64,000 bases of DNA. Origin: Streptomyces sp. LUP47B. GTDB lineage: Bacteria; Actinomycetota; Actinomycetes; Streptomycetales; Streptomycetaceae. Positions 15,305-23,758 of the stretch are shown piece by piece. The stretch is taken from assembly GCF_001746295.1 (NCBI RefSeq), contig NZ_MJAH01000003.1, positions 389,922-453,921 of the forward strand. Direction: 5' to 3'. The first letter of the stretch is position 1; each line of letters opens with the position of its first letter. The notes under the pieces are model-generated. The model did no database searches, had not been told where the DNA came from, and worked only from the letters and a program-made list of their open reading frames with translations. Made by a program: the position numbers and the translations under genes.

Positions 15305-17358
15305 CCGCCCTGGACCCACTGTTCGCACCCCGAGCGATCGCCGTGCTCGGCGCTTCCGCCACGCCCGGAAAGCTCGGCGCGGCGATGACCGACTCCCTGT
15401 CCTCCTTCCCGGGACCGGTGATGAAGGTCAACGCCGGCCGCCCGGACCCCGATCGGGGCTTCTTCCCGACCGTCGCCGCGGCCGCCCAGGCCCACGGCAT
15501 CACACCGGACCTGGTCGTCTCCTGCATTCCTGCCGCCGTGACCGCCGACGCCCTGCGCGAGGCGGCGGCCGTCGGTGCCCGCGCCGCACTCGTGTGCGCC
15601 GGCGGGTTCGCCGAAGCCGGCGGTGAGGGTGCGCTGTACCAACAGGCGTTGGCCGAGGTGGTGCGGGACACCGGCATCCGGATCCTGGGGCCGAACACCT
15701 CCGGCTTCCTCGCCCCTCACCGACGACTCACGGCCAGTTTCGTCCCGGGCGTGGCCGACCTGGAACCGGGCCCGGTGGCGGTCGTGGCCGCGAGCGGCGG
15801 CGTGAACCACGCGCTGGCCTTCGCCCTCGCCGAGGCCGGCGTCGGCCTGCGCCTCGGGGTCGGCCTCGGCAACAGCCTGGACGTCACCCAGGGCGACGTC
15901 CTGCGCCACCTCGCCGAGGACGAGGGCGTACGGGCCGTCGCCCTGCACGTGGAGACCGCCGCGGAAGGCCGCCGCCTCACCGAGGCGGTACGCCGCCTGA
16001 CCGATCGGGTCCCGGTGGTGGCCCTGGTCGTGGGCCGCAGCGACATCGGCGACTTCGCCCGCTCCCACACCGGTGCCCTGGCCACCTCCTGGCGCGTGAC
16101 CAGGACGGCCCTGCGCCAGGCCGGAGCCGTCCTCGTCGACGACGAGCGCGACCTCGTCGACGCCGTCACCGCGCTCAGCCGGGTACGGCTCCCCGCCCAC
16201 CCCCGCCCGGGCATCGGCCTGGTCACCGCACAGGCCGGGCCCGGACTGCTGCTCACGGACGACCTGCGCTCCCACGGCATCCAGGTTCCCCCGCTGGTCG
16301 AACGCACGGTGAAGGAGCTGCGCGAGCTGCTCCCGGCCCTCACCTATCTGAACAACCCCGTCGACACCGGCCGCCCTTCGCCCGTCCTCACGCAGGTGGT
16401 GGAGCGCGTCTCGGAGGACCCCGGCATCGACGTCACAGCCGTGTACGGGCTGCTGGAACCCACCGCGGTGGACCTCCCGGTCGCACTGACCGCCGCGCGT
16501 ACGGCCACTCCGCTCGTCGCCGTCGTCGGCGGACCCGTGGAGCAGGCGCGGCGGACCCGCCGGGAACTCGGTGAGGCCGGCATTCCCTGCGCGGCCACGC
16601 CGGCCTCCGGATCGGCGATGGTGCGCGCCCTCGTCGAGGATGCGGCCGCCCGTGCCCGGCTGGAGGCCGTCGTCACCGCCTCCGACGCCCCCACCCTCCC
16701 CCCGCCGGGCCCGGTCGACGAGCACACCGCCAAGGGCGTCCTCGCCGACTTGGGCATTCGTACGCCCGTACGGCGCGCGTGTGCCGACCCCGCCGAGGCG
16801 CACGCGGCTCTCGACGAGCTCGACGGACCGGTCGTCGTGAAGATCCTCGACGCTGAGATCCTGCACAAGACGGAAGTCGGTGGGGTCCAGGTCGGCATCC
16901 GCACGCACGACGAGCTCGACGAAGCCCTCGTCCGTATGCCCGCGAGCCCCGCGCTGCTGGTCGAACAGATGGCCCCCGCGGGACCCGAACTCATCGTCGG
17001 CATACGCCGAGACCCGGTCTTCGGCCCCGTGCTGGCTCTGGGCGCCGGGGGCACGGCCGCCGAAATGCTCGGCGACATCTCCCTGCGTCTCGCGCCCCTG
17101 TCCGCGCACGAGGCCCACGCGATGCTCGACGAGCTCGCCACCCGCCAGATGTTCCTCGGCGCGCGCGGCGCCACCCCGGTCGACCGCGCCCGACTCACCC
17201 ACGTGCTGCTCGCCCTGGCCTCCCTCGCCGCCGACAACACCGTGGCCGAGTGCGAGATCAACCCTTTGCGCGTCCTGCCCGACGGCGACGTCGTCGCGCT
17301 CGACGCCGTACTGCTGCTGCGTGACCCCCGGGATCAAGGAGGATCCGATGACGCGTGA
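15301..17358 (+). CDS. ADP-forming acyl-CoA synthetase (fused alpha-beta subunits)
   Basis: The protein is 685 residues. An N-terminal CoA-binding Rossmann domain starts at LFAPRAIAVLGASATPGKLG. A succinyl-CoA-ligase-like domain carries the phospho-acceptor His256 in DFARSHTGALA. A C-terminal ATP-grasp domain (about 475-680) keeps VVVKILDAEILHKTEVGGV and the PVFGPVLALGAGG loop. All catalytic elements are therefore present. Family enzymes interconvert acyl-CoA + ADP + Pi with acid + CoA + ATP. The GTG start overlaps the hydroxylase stop. In this operon it could either activate salicylate or, more interestingly, convert gentisyl-CoA to gentisate while recovering ATP; both roles are inferred. 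Confidence 0.88.
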   Translation: MTALDPLFAPRAIAVLGASATPGKLGAAMTDSLSSFPGPVMKVNAGRPDPDRGFFPTVAAAAQAHGITPDLVVSCIPAAVTADALREAAAVGARAALVCAGGFAEAGGEGALYQQALAEVVRDTGIRILGPNTSGFLAPHRRLTASFVPGVADLEPGPVAVVAASGGVNHALAFALAEAGVGLRLGVGLGNSLDVTQGDVLRHLAEDEGVRAVALHVETAAEGRRLTEAVRRLTDRVPVVALVVGRSDIGDFARSHTGALATSWRVTRTALRQAGAVLVDDERDLVDAVTALSRVRLPAHPRPGIGLVTAQAGPGLLLTDDLRSHGIQVPPLVERTVKELRELLPALTYLNNPVDTGRPSPVLTQVVERVSEDPGIDVTAVYGLLEPTAVDLPVALTAARTATPLVAVVGGPVEQARRTRRELGEAGIPCAATPASGSAMVRALVEDAAARARLEAVVTASDAPTLPPPGPVDEHTAKGVLADLGIRTPVRRACADPAEAHAALDELDGPVVVKILDAEILHKTEVGGVQVGIRTHDELDEALVRMPASPALLVEQMAPAGPELIVGIRRDPVFGPVLALGAGGTAAEMLGDISLRLAPLSAHEAHAMLDELATRQMFLGARGATPVDRARLTHVLLALASLAADNTVAECEINPLRVLPDGDVVALDAVLLLRDPRDQGGSDDA

Positions 17359-19009
17359 GGGATTCGTGCCCTGGCCCAAGGAGGCGGCCGACCGCTACCG
17401 CGAGGCCGGCCACTGGCGTGGCAGGCCGCTCGGCTCGTACCTCCACGAATGGGCCGAGGCCTACGGCGACACGGTGGCCGTCGTGGACGGCGACACCCGC
17501 CTGACGTACCGTCAACTCATTGACCGAGCCGACGGATTGGCGTGCCGACTACTGGACAGTGGTCTTCACCCCGGTGACGCGATGCTCGTCCAGCTGCCCA
17601 ACGGCTGGGAGTTCGTCACACTCACTCTTGCCTGTCTGCGGGCCGGAATCGCTCCGGTGATGGCGCTGCCCGCGCACCGCGGTCACGAACTGCGCTACCT
17701 GGCCGCCCATGCCGAGGTCACCTCGATCGCCGTACCGGACCGACTCGGCGACTTCGACCACCAGGCCCTGGGGCGAGACGTCGCCGAAGTTACCCCGAGC
17801 GTTCGGCTGTTGCTCGTCGCGGGTGGCACGGCAGGCATCGACGCCACGGATCTGCGCGCCCTGGCCGAACCGGCCGACGACCCGGTCGCCGCACGGGAGC
17901 GGCTCGACCGGATCGCCCCGGACAGCGGCGACATCGCCGTCTTCCTGCTCTCCGGCGGCACGACCGGACTGCCGAAGCTCATCACCCGCACCCATGACGA
18001 CTACGAGTACAACGCGCGCCGCAGCGCCGAGGTCTGCGGCCTCGGCTCCGACTCCGTCTACCTGGTGGCGCTGCCCGCCGGACACAACTTCCCCCTGGCC
18101 TGTCCCGGCATCCTGGGCACCCTCATGAACGGCGGACGGGTCGTCCTGGCCCGCACCCCGGACCCCGACAAGGTTCTGCCGCTGATGGCCGCCGAGGGCG
18201 TGACAGCCACCGCCGCCGTACCGGCCGTCGTCCAGCGCTGGATCGAAGCGGTGGCCTCCGGCCGCCACCCCGCCCCGCCGGCTCTACGGCTGTTGCAGGT
18301 GGGCGGAGCCCGTCTCGCGCCGGAGGTCGCCCGCCGCGCCGAACCCGCGCTCGGCGGCACGCTCCAGCAGGTGTTCGGCATGGCGGAGGGGCTGCTGAAC
18401 TACACGCGCCTCGACGACCCCGACGACATCAAGATCGAGACGCAGGGGCGCCCCATGTGCCCGGACGACGAGATCCTCGTCGTCGACGCCTCCGACGACC
18501 CGGTCCCGCCCGGCGAGATGGGCGCCCTGCTCACCCGCGGCCCGTACACCCCGCGCGGCTACTACCGGGCCGCCGAGCACAACGCCCGCGCGTTCACCCC
18601 CGACGGCTGGTACCGCACCGGTGACGTCGTACGGCTGCACCCGTCGGGCAACCTCGTCGTCGAAGGACGAGACAAGGACCTCATCAACCGGGGCGGCGAG
18701 AAGATCTCCGCCGAGGAGGTCGAGAACCTCATCTACCGCCTGCCCGGTGTCGCCCGTGTCGCCGCCGTCGCGAAGGCCGACCCCGACCTGGGGGAGCGGG
18801 TGTGCGCGGTCGTGGTCGTCGAACCGGGGACCCACCTGACCCTCGAATCGGTCCGTGCCGCCCTCACCGCGATGCAGGTGGCGCGATACAAGCTCCCCGA
18901 AGACCTGCTCGTCGTGGAGGAGTTGCCGCTGACGAAGGTCGGCAAGATCGACAAGAAGCGCCTGAGGGGTGTCGTCCGTGGCACGGAAGACTCCGTGGAG
19001 GTGGTGTGA
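17348..19009 (+). CDS. sdgA: Salicylate-activating AMP-forming ligase (DHB-AMP-ligase-like salicylyl-CoA ligase)
   Basis: This 553-residue adenylate-forming enzyme is closest in pattern to EntE/DhbE-type aryl-acid ligases: N-terminal GFVPWPKEAADRYREAGHW, the P-loop LSGGTTGLPKLITRTHDDY at about 199-217, GWYRTGDVV, RDKDLINRGGEKISAEEVE, and the catalytic Lys motif LPLTKVGKIDKKRL near the end. AGGAGG precedes the ATG, and the start overlaps the synthetase gene by 11 bp. In Streptomyces sp. WA46, SdgA is an AMP-ligase-like protein that works as salicylyl-CoA ligase. Position and partners here make the same role likely. Confidence 0.87.
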   Translation: MTREGFVPWPKEAADRYREAGHWRGRPLGSYLHEWAEAYGDTVAVVDGDTRLTYRQLIDRADGLACRLLDSGLHPGDAMLVQLPNGWEFVTLTLACLRAGIAPVMALPAHRGHELRYLAAHAEVTSIAVPDRLGDFDHQALGRDVAEVTPSVRLLLVAGGTAGIDATDLRALAEPADDPVAARERLDRIAPDSGDIAVFLLSGGTTGLPKLITRTHDDYEYNARRSAEVCGLGSDSVYLVALPAGHNFPLACPGILGTLMNGGRVVLARTPDPDKVLPLMAAEGVTATAAVPAVVQRWIEAVASGRHPAPPALRLLQVGGARLAPEVARRAEPALGGTLQQVFGMAEGLLNYTRLDDPDDIKIETQGRPMCPDDEILVVDASDDPVPPGEMGALLTRGPYTPRGYYRAAEHNARAFTPDGWYRTGDVVRLHPSGNLVVEGRDKDLINRGGEKISAEEVENLIYRLPGVARVAAVAKADPDLGERVCAVVVVEPGTHLTLESVRAALTAMQVARYKLPEDLLVVEELPLTKVGKIDKKRLRGVVRGTEDSVEVV

Positions 19010-19068
19010 CGGCGCTCGCCGCCGTCAACGCCGGCACTTCGAGCAACCTGCCGGCCCGTCAGCGGTCG

Positions 19069-19440
19069 TCATTCCCCTTCGCAGATGCCCTCGACCGCGA
19101 ACTTCTGGTACAGGTGCGGGTAGGCGACGGTGCCGGCCGGGTAGCCCGCCAGGTGCGAGGCGAACTCCGGCGTGCCGAGCGCCGCACGGAGGTGCTCGGT
19201 GGATTTCCAGACGGCGACGTTCGTGAAGAGCCGGCTGCCACCGATGCCCCGGTACAGCTGCACCGAGAGCAGGCTTCCCGACTTCTTCATGTACTCCGCG
19301 TCGTCCGTCCAGGCGGCCACCACCTCGTCCTCCTTGCCCTCCGGGGCGACAAAGGTGTTGATGATGGTGACCGGGCCGGCCTTCTCTTTCTGCTGGTCGT
19401 GGAAGTGGGTGGACTCGTCGAGGTGGCCGAAGCTGAGCAT
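19069..19440 (-). CDS. Antibiotic-biosynthesis-monooxygenase (ABM) domain protein
   Basis: This 123-residue single-domain protein has the dimeric ferredoxin-like ABM fold pattern: VTIINTFVAPEGKEDEVVAAWTDDAEYMKKSGSLLSVQLYRG, then FTNVAVWKSTEHLRAAL. GGAGGA lies just before the ATG. Family members include small quinol monooxygenases and cofactor-free oxygenases. It lies downstream of the alpha/beta hydrolase on the same strand and probably shares its TetR-controlled transcript. It is convergent with the salicylate operon. The substrate is unknown. Confidence 0.8.
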   Translation of the reverse strand: MLSFGHLDESTHFHDQQKEKAGPVTIINTFVAPEGKEDEVVAAWTDDAEYMKKSGSLLSVQLYRGIGGSRLFTNVAVWKSTEHLRAALGTPEFASHLAGYPAGTVAYPHLYQKFAVEGICEGE

Positions 19441-19525
19441 GATTCCTCCATGAACTCGCGTGCGGTGAGTGGTGATCGGTTCGGGTGAGGGGCCGGGTCC
19501 TGTGGCCCCCGCCCGTGGTCTGCGG

Positions 19526-20320
19526 TCAGGCGTGGTGCTTGTCGAGGAAGTCGGTGATGAGCTGCAGCCACTCCTCGGTCCGCTCCAGCATCGGCAGGTG
19601 GCCGGTGGCGATCTCCGCGAGCTGGGCGCCGGGGATGGCCTCGGCGAGCCGGCGGTGCAGGTCGGTGGAGACGAGCCGGTCGTCGGTGGTCGAGACGACC
19701 AGGGTGGGCACCGTGAGGCCGGCGAGGTCGTCCCGGACGTCGACCTGGCCGACGAGGTCGGTCTGCTCGGAGCTGCCGTCGGCCGCACCGGCGGCGACGT
19801 AGCCGAGGGTCTGCCGCAGTTGCTCGGCCGGCATGGACTCCAGTGCCTGGGTGCCGAGGGCCACCATGAGCTGGAATTCGGCGAGCAGTTCGCGGTCGCC
19901 GGACGCGGCGATCTTGCTCCAGACCGAGGAGGCGAGAGCGAGCCGGTTGTCGCGGTGCGGGAAGGCGGCGGTCAGGACGAGTGCGGTGACGCGCTCGGGG
20001 TGGCGGGCGGCGGCGCGGACGGCGACCGGGCCGCCGAGGGAGTAGCCGGACACGGCGAAGTGGTCGATGCCCTCGGCGTCGGCGGCGGCGACGAGCTGGT
20101 CGGCGAGGTCGTCGACGGACAGCGGGGTGGTGGAGCGGGGGGTGTCGCCGCTGCCGGGGTAGTCGATGCCGACGACCGTGTGGCGGGCGGCGAGGGCCTC
20201 CAGGACGGGGCCGTAGGTGCCGGCCAGGCTGCTGCCGGCGCCGTGGGCGAGGAGCAGGCCGGGGCCGGAGCCGAGGCGAGTGCGGGCGAACGTGGGTGCG
20301 GTCAGGTTGCGAGGTGACAT
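19526..20320 (-). CDS. Alpha/beta-fold hydrolase
   Basis: This 264-residue serine hydrolase has an oxyanion loop HGAGSS (26-31), the nucleophile elbow GYSLGG (Ser94), an acid in STTDDRLV (about 211) and a catalytic His in ATGHLPM (about 241). The ATG at 20320 is preceded by AAAGGCAG about 10 bases upstream. The gene is divergent from a TetR regulator, with three matching operator palindromes between them, so it is probably the TetR target together with the ABM gene. Esterase or C-C hydrolase activity is possible. Confidence 0.85.
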   Translation of the reverse strand: MSPRNLTAPTFARTRLGSGPGLLLAHGAGSSLAGTYGPVLEALAARHTVVGIDYPGSGDTPRSTTPLSVDDLADQLVAAADAEGIDHFAVSGYSLGGPVAVRAAARHPERVTALVLTAAFPHRDNRLALASSVWSKIAASGDRELLAEFQLMVALGTQALESMPAEQLRQTLGYVAAGAADGSSEQTDLVGQVDVRDDLAGLTVPTLVVSTTDDRLVSTDLHRRLAEAIPGAQLAEIATGHLPMLERTEEWLQLITDFLDKHHA

Positions 20321-20356
20321 GGCATGTCTGCCTTTCGAATGCGTCGACACACGAGA

Positions 20357-20445
20357 ATCATCCAGGGCGTGTGATTACTTCCTCAGGTCTATCACACGCT
20401 ACGTATGATTCGGGCCTGTGACGTCAATCACACGCGCCGTATGAT
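20357..20445. promoter_or_regulatory. Three 19-bp TetR operator palindromes
   Basis: Three sites of the form ATCAyacg-NNN-CGTrTGAT are spaced 34 and 36 bp apart: 20357-20375 (ATCATCCA-GGG-CGTGTGAT), 20391-20409 (ATCACACG-CTA-CGTATGAT) and 20427-20445 (ATCACACG-CGC-CGTATGAT). They fill the gap between the divergent hydrolase and TetR genes. This strongly suggests cooperative repression and autoregulation by the TetR protein. Confidence 0.8.
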
Positions 20446-20464
20446 GTGCCGGTAGGGTGGCGGC

Positions 20465-21064
20465 ATGAAGCAGCCCCTCCACCGCCGACAGCCGACCCAG
20501 AGCAACCCACGCGTGCAGCGCACCCGCAACCGCGTGCTGGCCGTCGCGCGGGAACTGCTGCCTCAGGTCGGACCGGCCGGGCTGACCTACGCCCTGCTGG
20601 CCGAGCGGTCGGACGTCACCCGCCAGACGCTCTACCGGCACTGGCCCACGCGAGCCGCGCTCCTCTTCGACCTCGTCCTCGAAGGGCCCGACCTCGGTAC
20701 CTACCCCGAACCGGGCAGCGACGTCCGCGAGGTGGCCACCGCCTGGCTGAAGAGCCTGCGCGCCGGCGTCAGCGTGCCGGCCGTACGAGCCGCGGCCCTG
20801 GCCGTCACCGCCCAGGCCGACCATGACCCCGACAGCGCCCGGGCGCTCGTCCGCATCGGCGAGGACCGCCACGCCGGCTTCAACAGGCTGTTGGAGCCTG
20901 CCGGCGTCCAGATCGGCGAAGACGAGTTCACCCTCCTGTACGGGCCCGTCCTCGCCCGGCTCTTCCTCGACCGCGGCCAGGTCACCGACGCCTTCATCGA
21001 CGCCGTCGTGGCCCAATGGCTCACCACGCTGCAGCATGCCGACGTAGCGCGGGACTCCCAGTAG
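20465..21064 (+). CDS. TetR-family transcriptional regulator
   Basis: The 199-residue protein has an N-terminal helix-turn-helix at about 33-66 (GPAGLTYALLAERSDVTRQTLYRHWPTRAALL). The C-terminal ligand domain ends LYGPVLARLFLDRGQVTDAFIDAVVAQWL. It is divergent from the alpha/beta hydrolase gene. The three palindromes in the gap begin only 20 bp upstream of its start, so it is almost certainly self-regulated. The ligand is unknown. Confidence 0.88.
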   Translation: MKQPLHRRQPTQSNPRVQRTRNRVLAVARELLPQVGPAGLTYALLAERSDVTRQTLYRHWPTRAALLFDLVLEGPDLGTYPEPGSDVREVATAWLKSLRAGVSVPAVRAAALAVTAQADHDPDSARALVRIGEDRHAGFNRLLEPAGVQIGEDEFTLLYGPVLARLFLDRGQVTDAFIDAVVAQWLTTLQHADVARDSQ

Positions 21065-21072
21065 CAGTCATT

Positions 21073-21135
21073 GGCTTCATGGAAGCTTCATGTGCTGACT
21101 GGTAGGTGCTTTATGAGGCGGCTGTTGTCTGGTGG
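21073..21135 (+). repeat. Copy 1 of a 63-bp intergenic element
   Basis: This stretch aligns without gaps to 27210-27272, with about 53 of 63 bases identical. It begins GGCTTCATGGAAGCTTCAT and ends with TTTATGAGGCGGC and CTGGTGG. Read in frame, it resembles the other copy as protein (FMEAS..W..YEAAV.WW) but has a TAG in the middle. It may be a relic of a gene or a shared control element. Confidence 0.7.
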
Positions 21136-21546
21136 TCATGCACGTAATCGTTGATCACCCTGTTGTGCGGCGCGTTCCTGCGGCTGGGGTCGGCCAGGCA
21201 GGTGGAGCCCGCCGGGCACGAGGTCGGCGATGACGTGCCGCATGAAGAAGCAGCCAACCTGTGCGACGAGGGGCCCGGCGACGTTGCTCGCGGGGTCGCT
21301 CCACGGCCGACTGCCGGCCGGCGTCCACGCCTGAGCGCTGGATCAACCTGTTGGCGACAACAGCCCCTTCCGAGGGGTGACTTGGCCCCTTGCGCTCCCT
21401 GATCGGCCTCGCCGCGCGTCCGTCCGAGGAGAGAGCGCCGCGGGGACCATCGCCCTTCTGCGCAGGCCCTGCCGGCCTGTCGACGGCGCCGTGACGCACG
21501 CACACACGACCTGACTCGCACACAGCATGAAGAGGGGAACCGGGAA
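21136..21546. other. Intergenic region with no recognisable gene
   Basis: Between copy 1 of the 63-bp element and the Tat-amidohydrolase start I find no reading frame with a recognisable protein pattern on either strand. Together with the relic-like element at its left end, this looks like decayed coding DNA plus the promoter of the next gene. No clear promoter hexamers were found. Confidence 0.5.
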
Positions 21547-22731
21547 ATGAACCTGCGACGGAACATCTCGCGTCGAAGGATGATCGAAGGGGCATCGGCC
21601 GCGGCGCTCGTCACGGCGGCCGCGGCCACGGTCCCCACGGCCATGGCCAGTCCGGAGGCGGCAGCGTCCGACCCCGGGCTGCCGAAGGGCAACTGGCGTA
21701 TCGACACCCACGCGCACTACTCCCCGGACGTGTACAACGACTACCTGAAGCGCTACGGCCTCCTCGGCGCCATCACCGGGGCGTACGGTCCGTGGTCGGT
21801 CGACCGGCACCTGGCCTTCATGGACCAGTACCGGATCCAGGCCAGCGTCCTGTCCTTCGGCGACCTTCAGGTCACCGTCGGCCCGGTCGACGACCGGCGC
21901 GCCACCGCCCGCGCGGTCAACGGCTACGCCCGCGACCTCGTGCGGACCCGCGGCGACCGGTTCGGGATCTTCGCGGTCACCCCGATGCCCGACATCGAGG
22001 GCTCGGTGGCCGAGGTGGACCGCGCGCTCGGCGAACTGGACCTCGACGGCATCTGCCTGCTCACCAACTACCAGGGCACCTACCTGGGGGATCCGTCCTT
22101 CGCACCGCTGTACGAGATCCTCAACGACCGGGATGCCTACGTCTACGTCCACCCGACGGGTCCGGAGGTGAACCCGGCTCCGAAGCTCTGCTTCGGCCCC
22201 GACATCCCGGCCGGGAACAACGTCTTCGAGTACACCTTCGACGCGACCCGTGCGATGACGAGCCTGATCTACAACGGTGTCCTGCGGGACTACCCGAACA
22301 TCCGCTGGCACTTCACGCACTCCGGCGGGGCGCTGCCGTTCCTGGCCTACCGGCTCGCGACCCGGCACTCGGCCTTCCCGCCGTTCAACGAGGTGCTGCC
22401 GGAAGGCCCCCTCAAGTACATCAAGCGGCTCTACTTCGACGACGCACAGGCGTTCACCGCCGCGCAGTTGCAGCCGCTGTCGTCCCTCGTGCCCGCCGAC
22501 CACATCATGTTCGGCAGCGACTGGCCGGCGACCCGCCACCTCTACGCGGCCGACAACGTCGAGACCATGCCCTTCCTCAAGGGCAGCCTGCCGCTTCTCC
22601 AGGCAGGCGACCCCGAACCGACCGTCGACGAGATCTACAACCGGCGCCAGCGGATCGCTCTCGAGCGGACCAACGCGCTTGAGCAGTTCCCGAAGCTGAA
22701 GGCGCGCATACGCCGCGCCGCCTCTCACTGA
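21547..22731 (+). CDS. Tat-exported amidohydrolase-2 family protein (ACMSD-like)
   Basis: The protein is 394 residues. The N-terminus is a Tat signal (SRRRMIEG, residues 8-15, then an Ala-rich core and a TAMAS cleavage region near 31-35). The mature part starts with the metal motif DTHAHYSP (His55, His57). It has a further His region (HFTHSGG, about 257-263) and the terminal GSDWPATR (Asp near 325). This is the pattern of ACMSD-type decarboxylases and hydrolases. Export of such an enzyme is unusual. It is the second amidohydrolase in the window with a Tat leader (the other is at 7902). The substrate is unknown; aromatic acids are typical of the family. Confidence 0.82.
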   Translation: MNLRRNISRRRMIEGASAAALVTAAAATVPTAMASPEAAASDPGLPKGNWRIDTHAHYSPDVYNDYLKRYGLLGAITGAYGPWSVDRHLAFMDQYRIQASVLSFGDLQVTVGPVDDRRATARAVNGYARDLVRTRGDRFGIFAVTPMPDIEGSVAEVDRALGELDLDGICLLTNYQGTYLGDPSFAPLYEILNDRDAYVYVHPTGPEVNPAPKLCFGPDIPAGNNVFEYTFDATRAMTSLIYNGVLRDYPNIRWHFTHSGGALPFLAYRLATRHSAFPPFNEVLPEGPLKYIKRLYFDDAQAFTAAQLQPLSSLVPADHIMFGSDWPATRHLYAADNVETMPFLKGSLPLLQAGDPEPTVDEIYNRRQRIALERTNALEQFPKLKARIRRAASH

Positions 22732-23031
22732 ACCGCGCGTCCGTACGCCGGCCCGGCCCGCCCCCGCTGCCCGGCCGAGGGGCGCGGGCGGGGCTCTGCG
22801 CAAAGGCCGGTGCCGGGTGACGAGGAGGCCATCGACGGACCGAAGCACTCCTGCCGGAGAACCTCTTGGGCCACCCCCGGCTGCCGGCCCGACCAGAGCG
22901 GCGCCGGCCACGACAGACGCCGTACGCTGGCGGCATTCGAGGCCTTCTGCCCCCATGCCGCCGCTGTCCCCGCGGCGGCCGTGACGACCTCCCCCTCCCA
23001 CTTCTCACCCCGGCACTGGAAAGCGAGCACG
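22732..23031. other. Intergenic region before the two-component system
   Basis: This 300-bp GC-rich stretch shows no gene-like protein pattern on either strand. It must contain the amidohydrolase terminator and the promoter of the response-regulator gene, but I could not place either with confidence. Confidence 0.5.
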
Positions 23032-23736
23032 ATGGGTACGCAGCGGGTTCTGGTCGTCGATGACGAGCCCAAGATCCGCATGACCGTGCGCGGCTACCTG
23101 GAGGCGGACGGGTTCCACGTCATCGAAGCCGCGGACGGGCCGTCCGCCCTGCGGGCGGTCACCCGCGACCGGCCGGACCTCGTGGTGCTCGACGTGATGC
23201 TTCCGGGCCTGGACGGATTCCAGGTCCTGCGCCGCATCCGGGAGGCGAGCCAGATCCCGGTGATCATGCTCACCGCCCGGGACGAGGAGGTCGACCGGCT
23301 GATCGGCTTCACCACCGGCAGCGACGACTACGTCACCAAGCCGTTCAGCCCCCGCGAACTGGCCCTGCGCGTCCGCGCCATCCTGCGGCGCACCGACAGC
23401 CGATCGGCGGCGGACCACGAGGACGGCGTGCTGCGCTTCGAGGGACTGACGGTCGATCCCGAGACACGGACCGTGCTGGTCGATGCCGACCGGACGGTGG
23501 AGCTGTCCGCTCTCGACTTCGATCTCTTGTCCGCGATGGCCCGTGCCCCCGGGCGGGTCTTCACCCGGCGCGGTCTGCTGGCCCAGGTGTGGGGCGATGA
23601 CTTCTTCGGCGACGAGCGCGTCGTGGACGTACACATCCGCACCCTGCGGCGCGCGCTGGGCGACGACGCGGGCGCACCCCGGTTCGTGGGCACCGTCCGC
23701 ACCATCGGCTACCGGTTCATCGGGCGCCCCGCCTAG
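23032..23736 (+). CDS. OmpR/PhoB-family response regulator
   Basis: The 234-residue protein has a receiver domain at 1-120: acidic pocket Asp10/Asp11, phospho-acceptor Asp54 in LVVLDVMLPG, and conserved Lys in VTKPFSP near 102-108. A C-terminal winged-helix domain follows (VELSALDFDLLSAMARAPGRVFTRRGLL and VDVHIRTLRRALGDD). The ATG at 23032 places MGTQRVLVVDDE at the N-terminus, as expected for the family. The sensor-kinase gene follows 22 bp downstream, making a standard operon. The stimulus is unknown. Confidence 0.92.
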   Translation: MGTQRVLVVDDEPKIRMTVRGYLEADGFHVIEAADGPSALRAVTRDRPDLVVLDVMLPGLDGFQVLRRIREASQIPVIMLTARDEEVDRLIGFTTGSDDYVTKPFSPRELALRVRAILRRTDSRSAADHEDGVLRFEGLTVDPETRTVLVDADRTVELSALDFDLLSAMARAPGRVFTRRGLLAQVWGDDFFGDERVVDVHIRTLRRALGDDAGAPRFVGTVRTIGYRFIGRPA

Positions 23737-23758
23737 CGGCCGGGAAGGACACCCACCC

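Noticed and set aside
13178..17379. Two very long minus-strand frames opposite the salicylate operon
   Set aside because: They mirror the codon bias of the plus-strand genes, span several real gene boundaries, and show no recognisable domains or ribosome-binding sites.
21155..21595. Possible gene in the gap before the Tat amidohydrolase
   Set aside because: Frames on both strands give low-complexity Arg/Pro/Ala-rich peptides without any family resemblance or convincing start.
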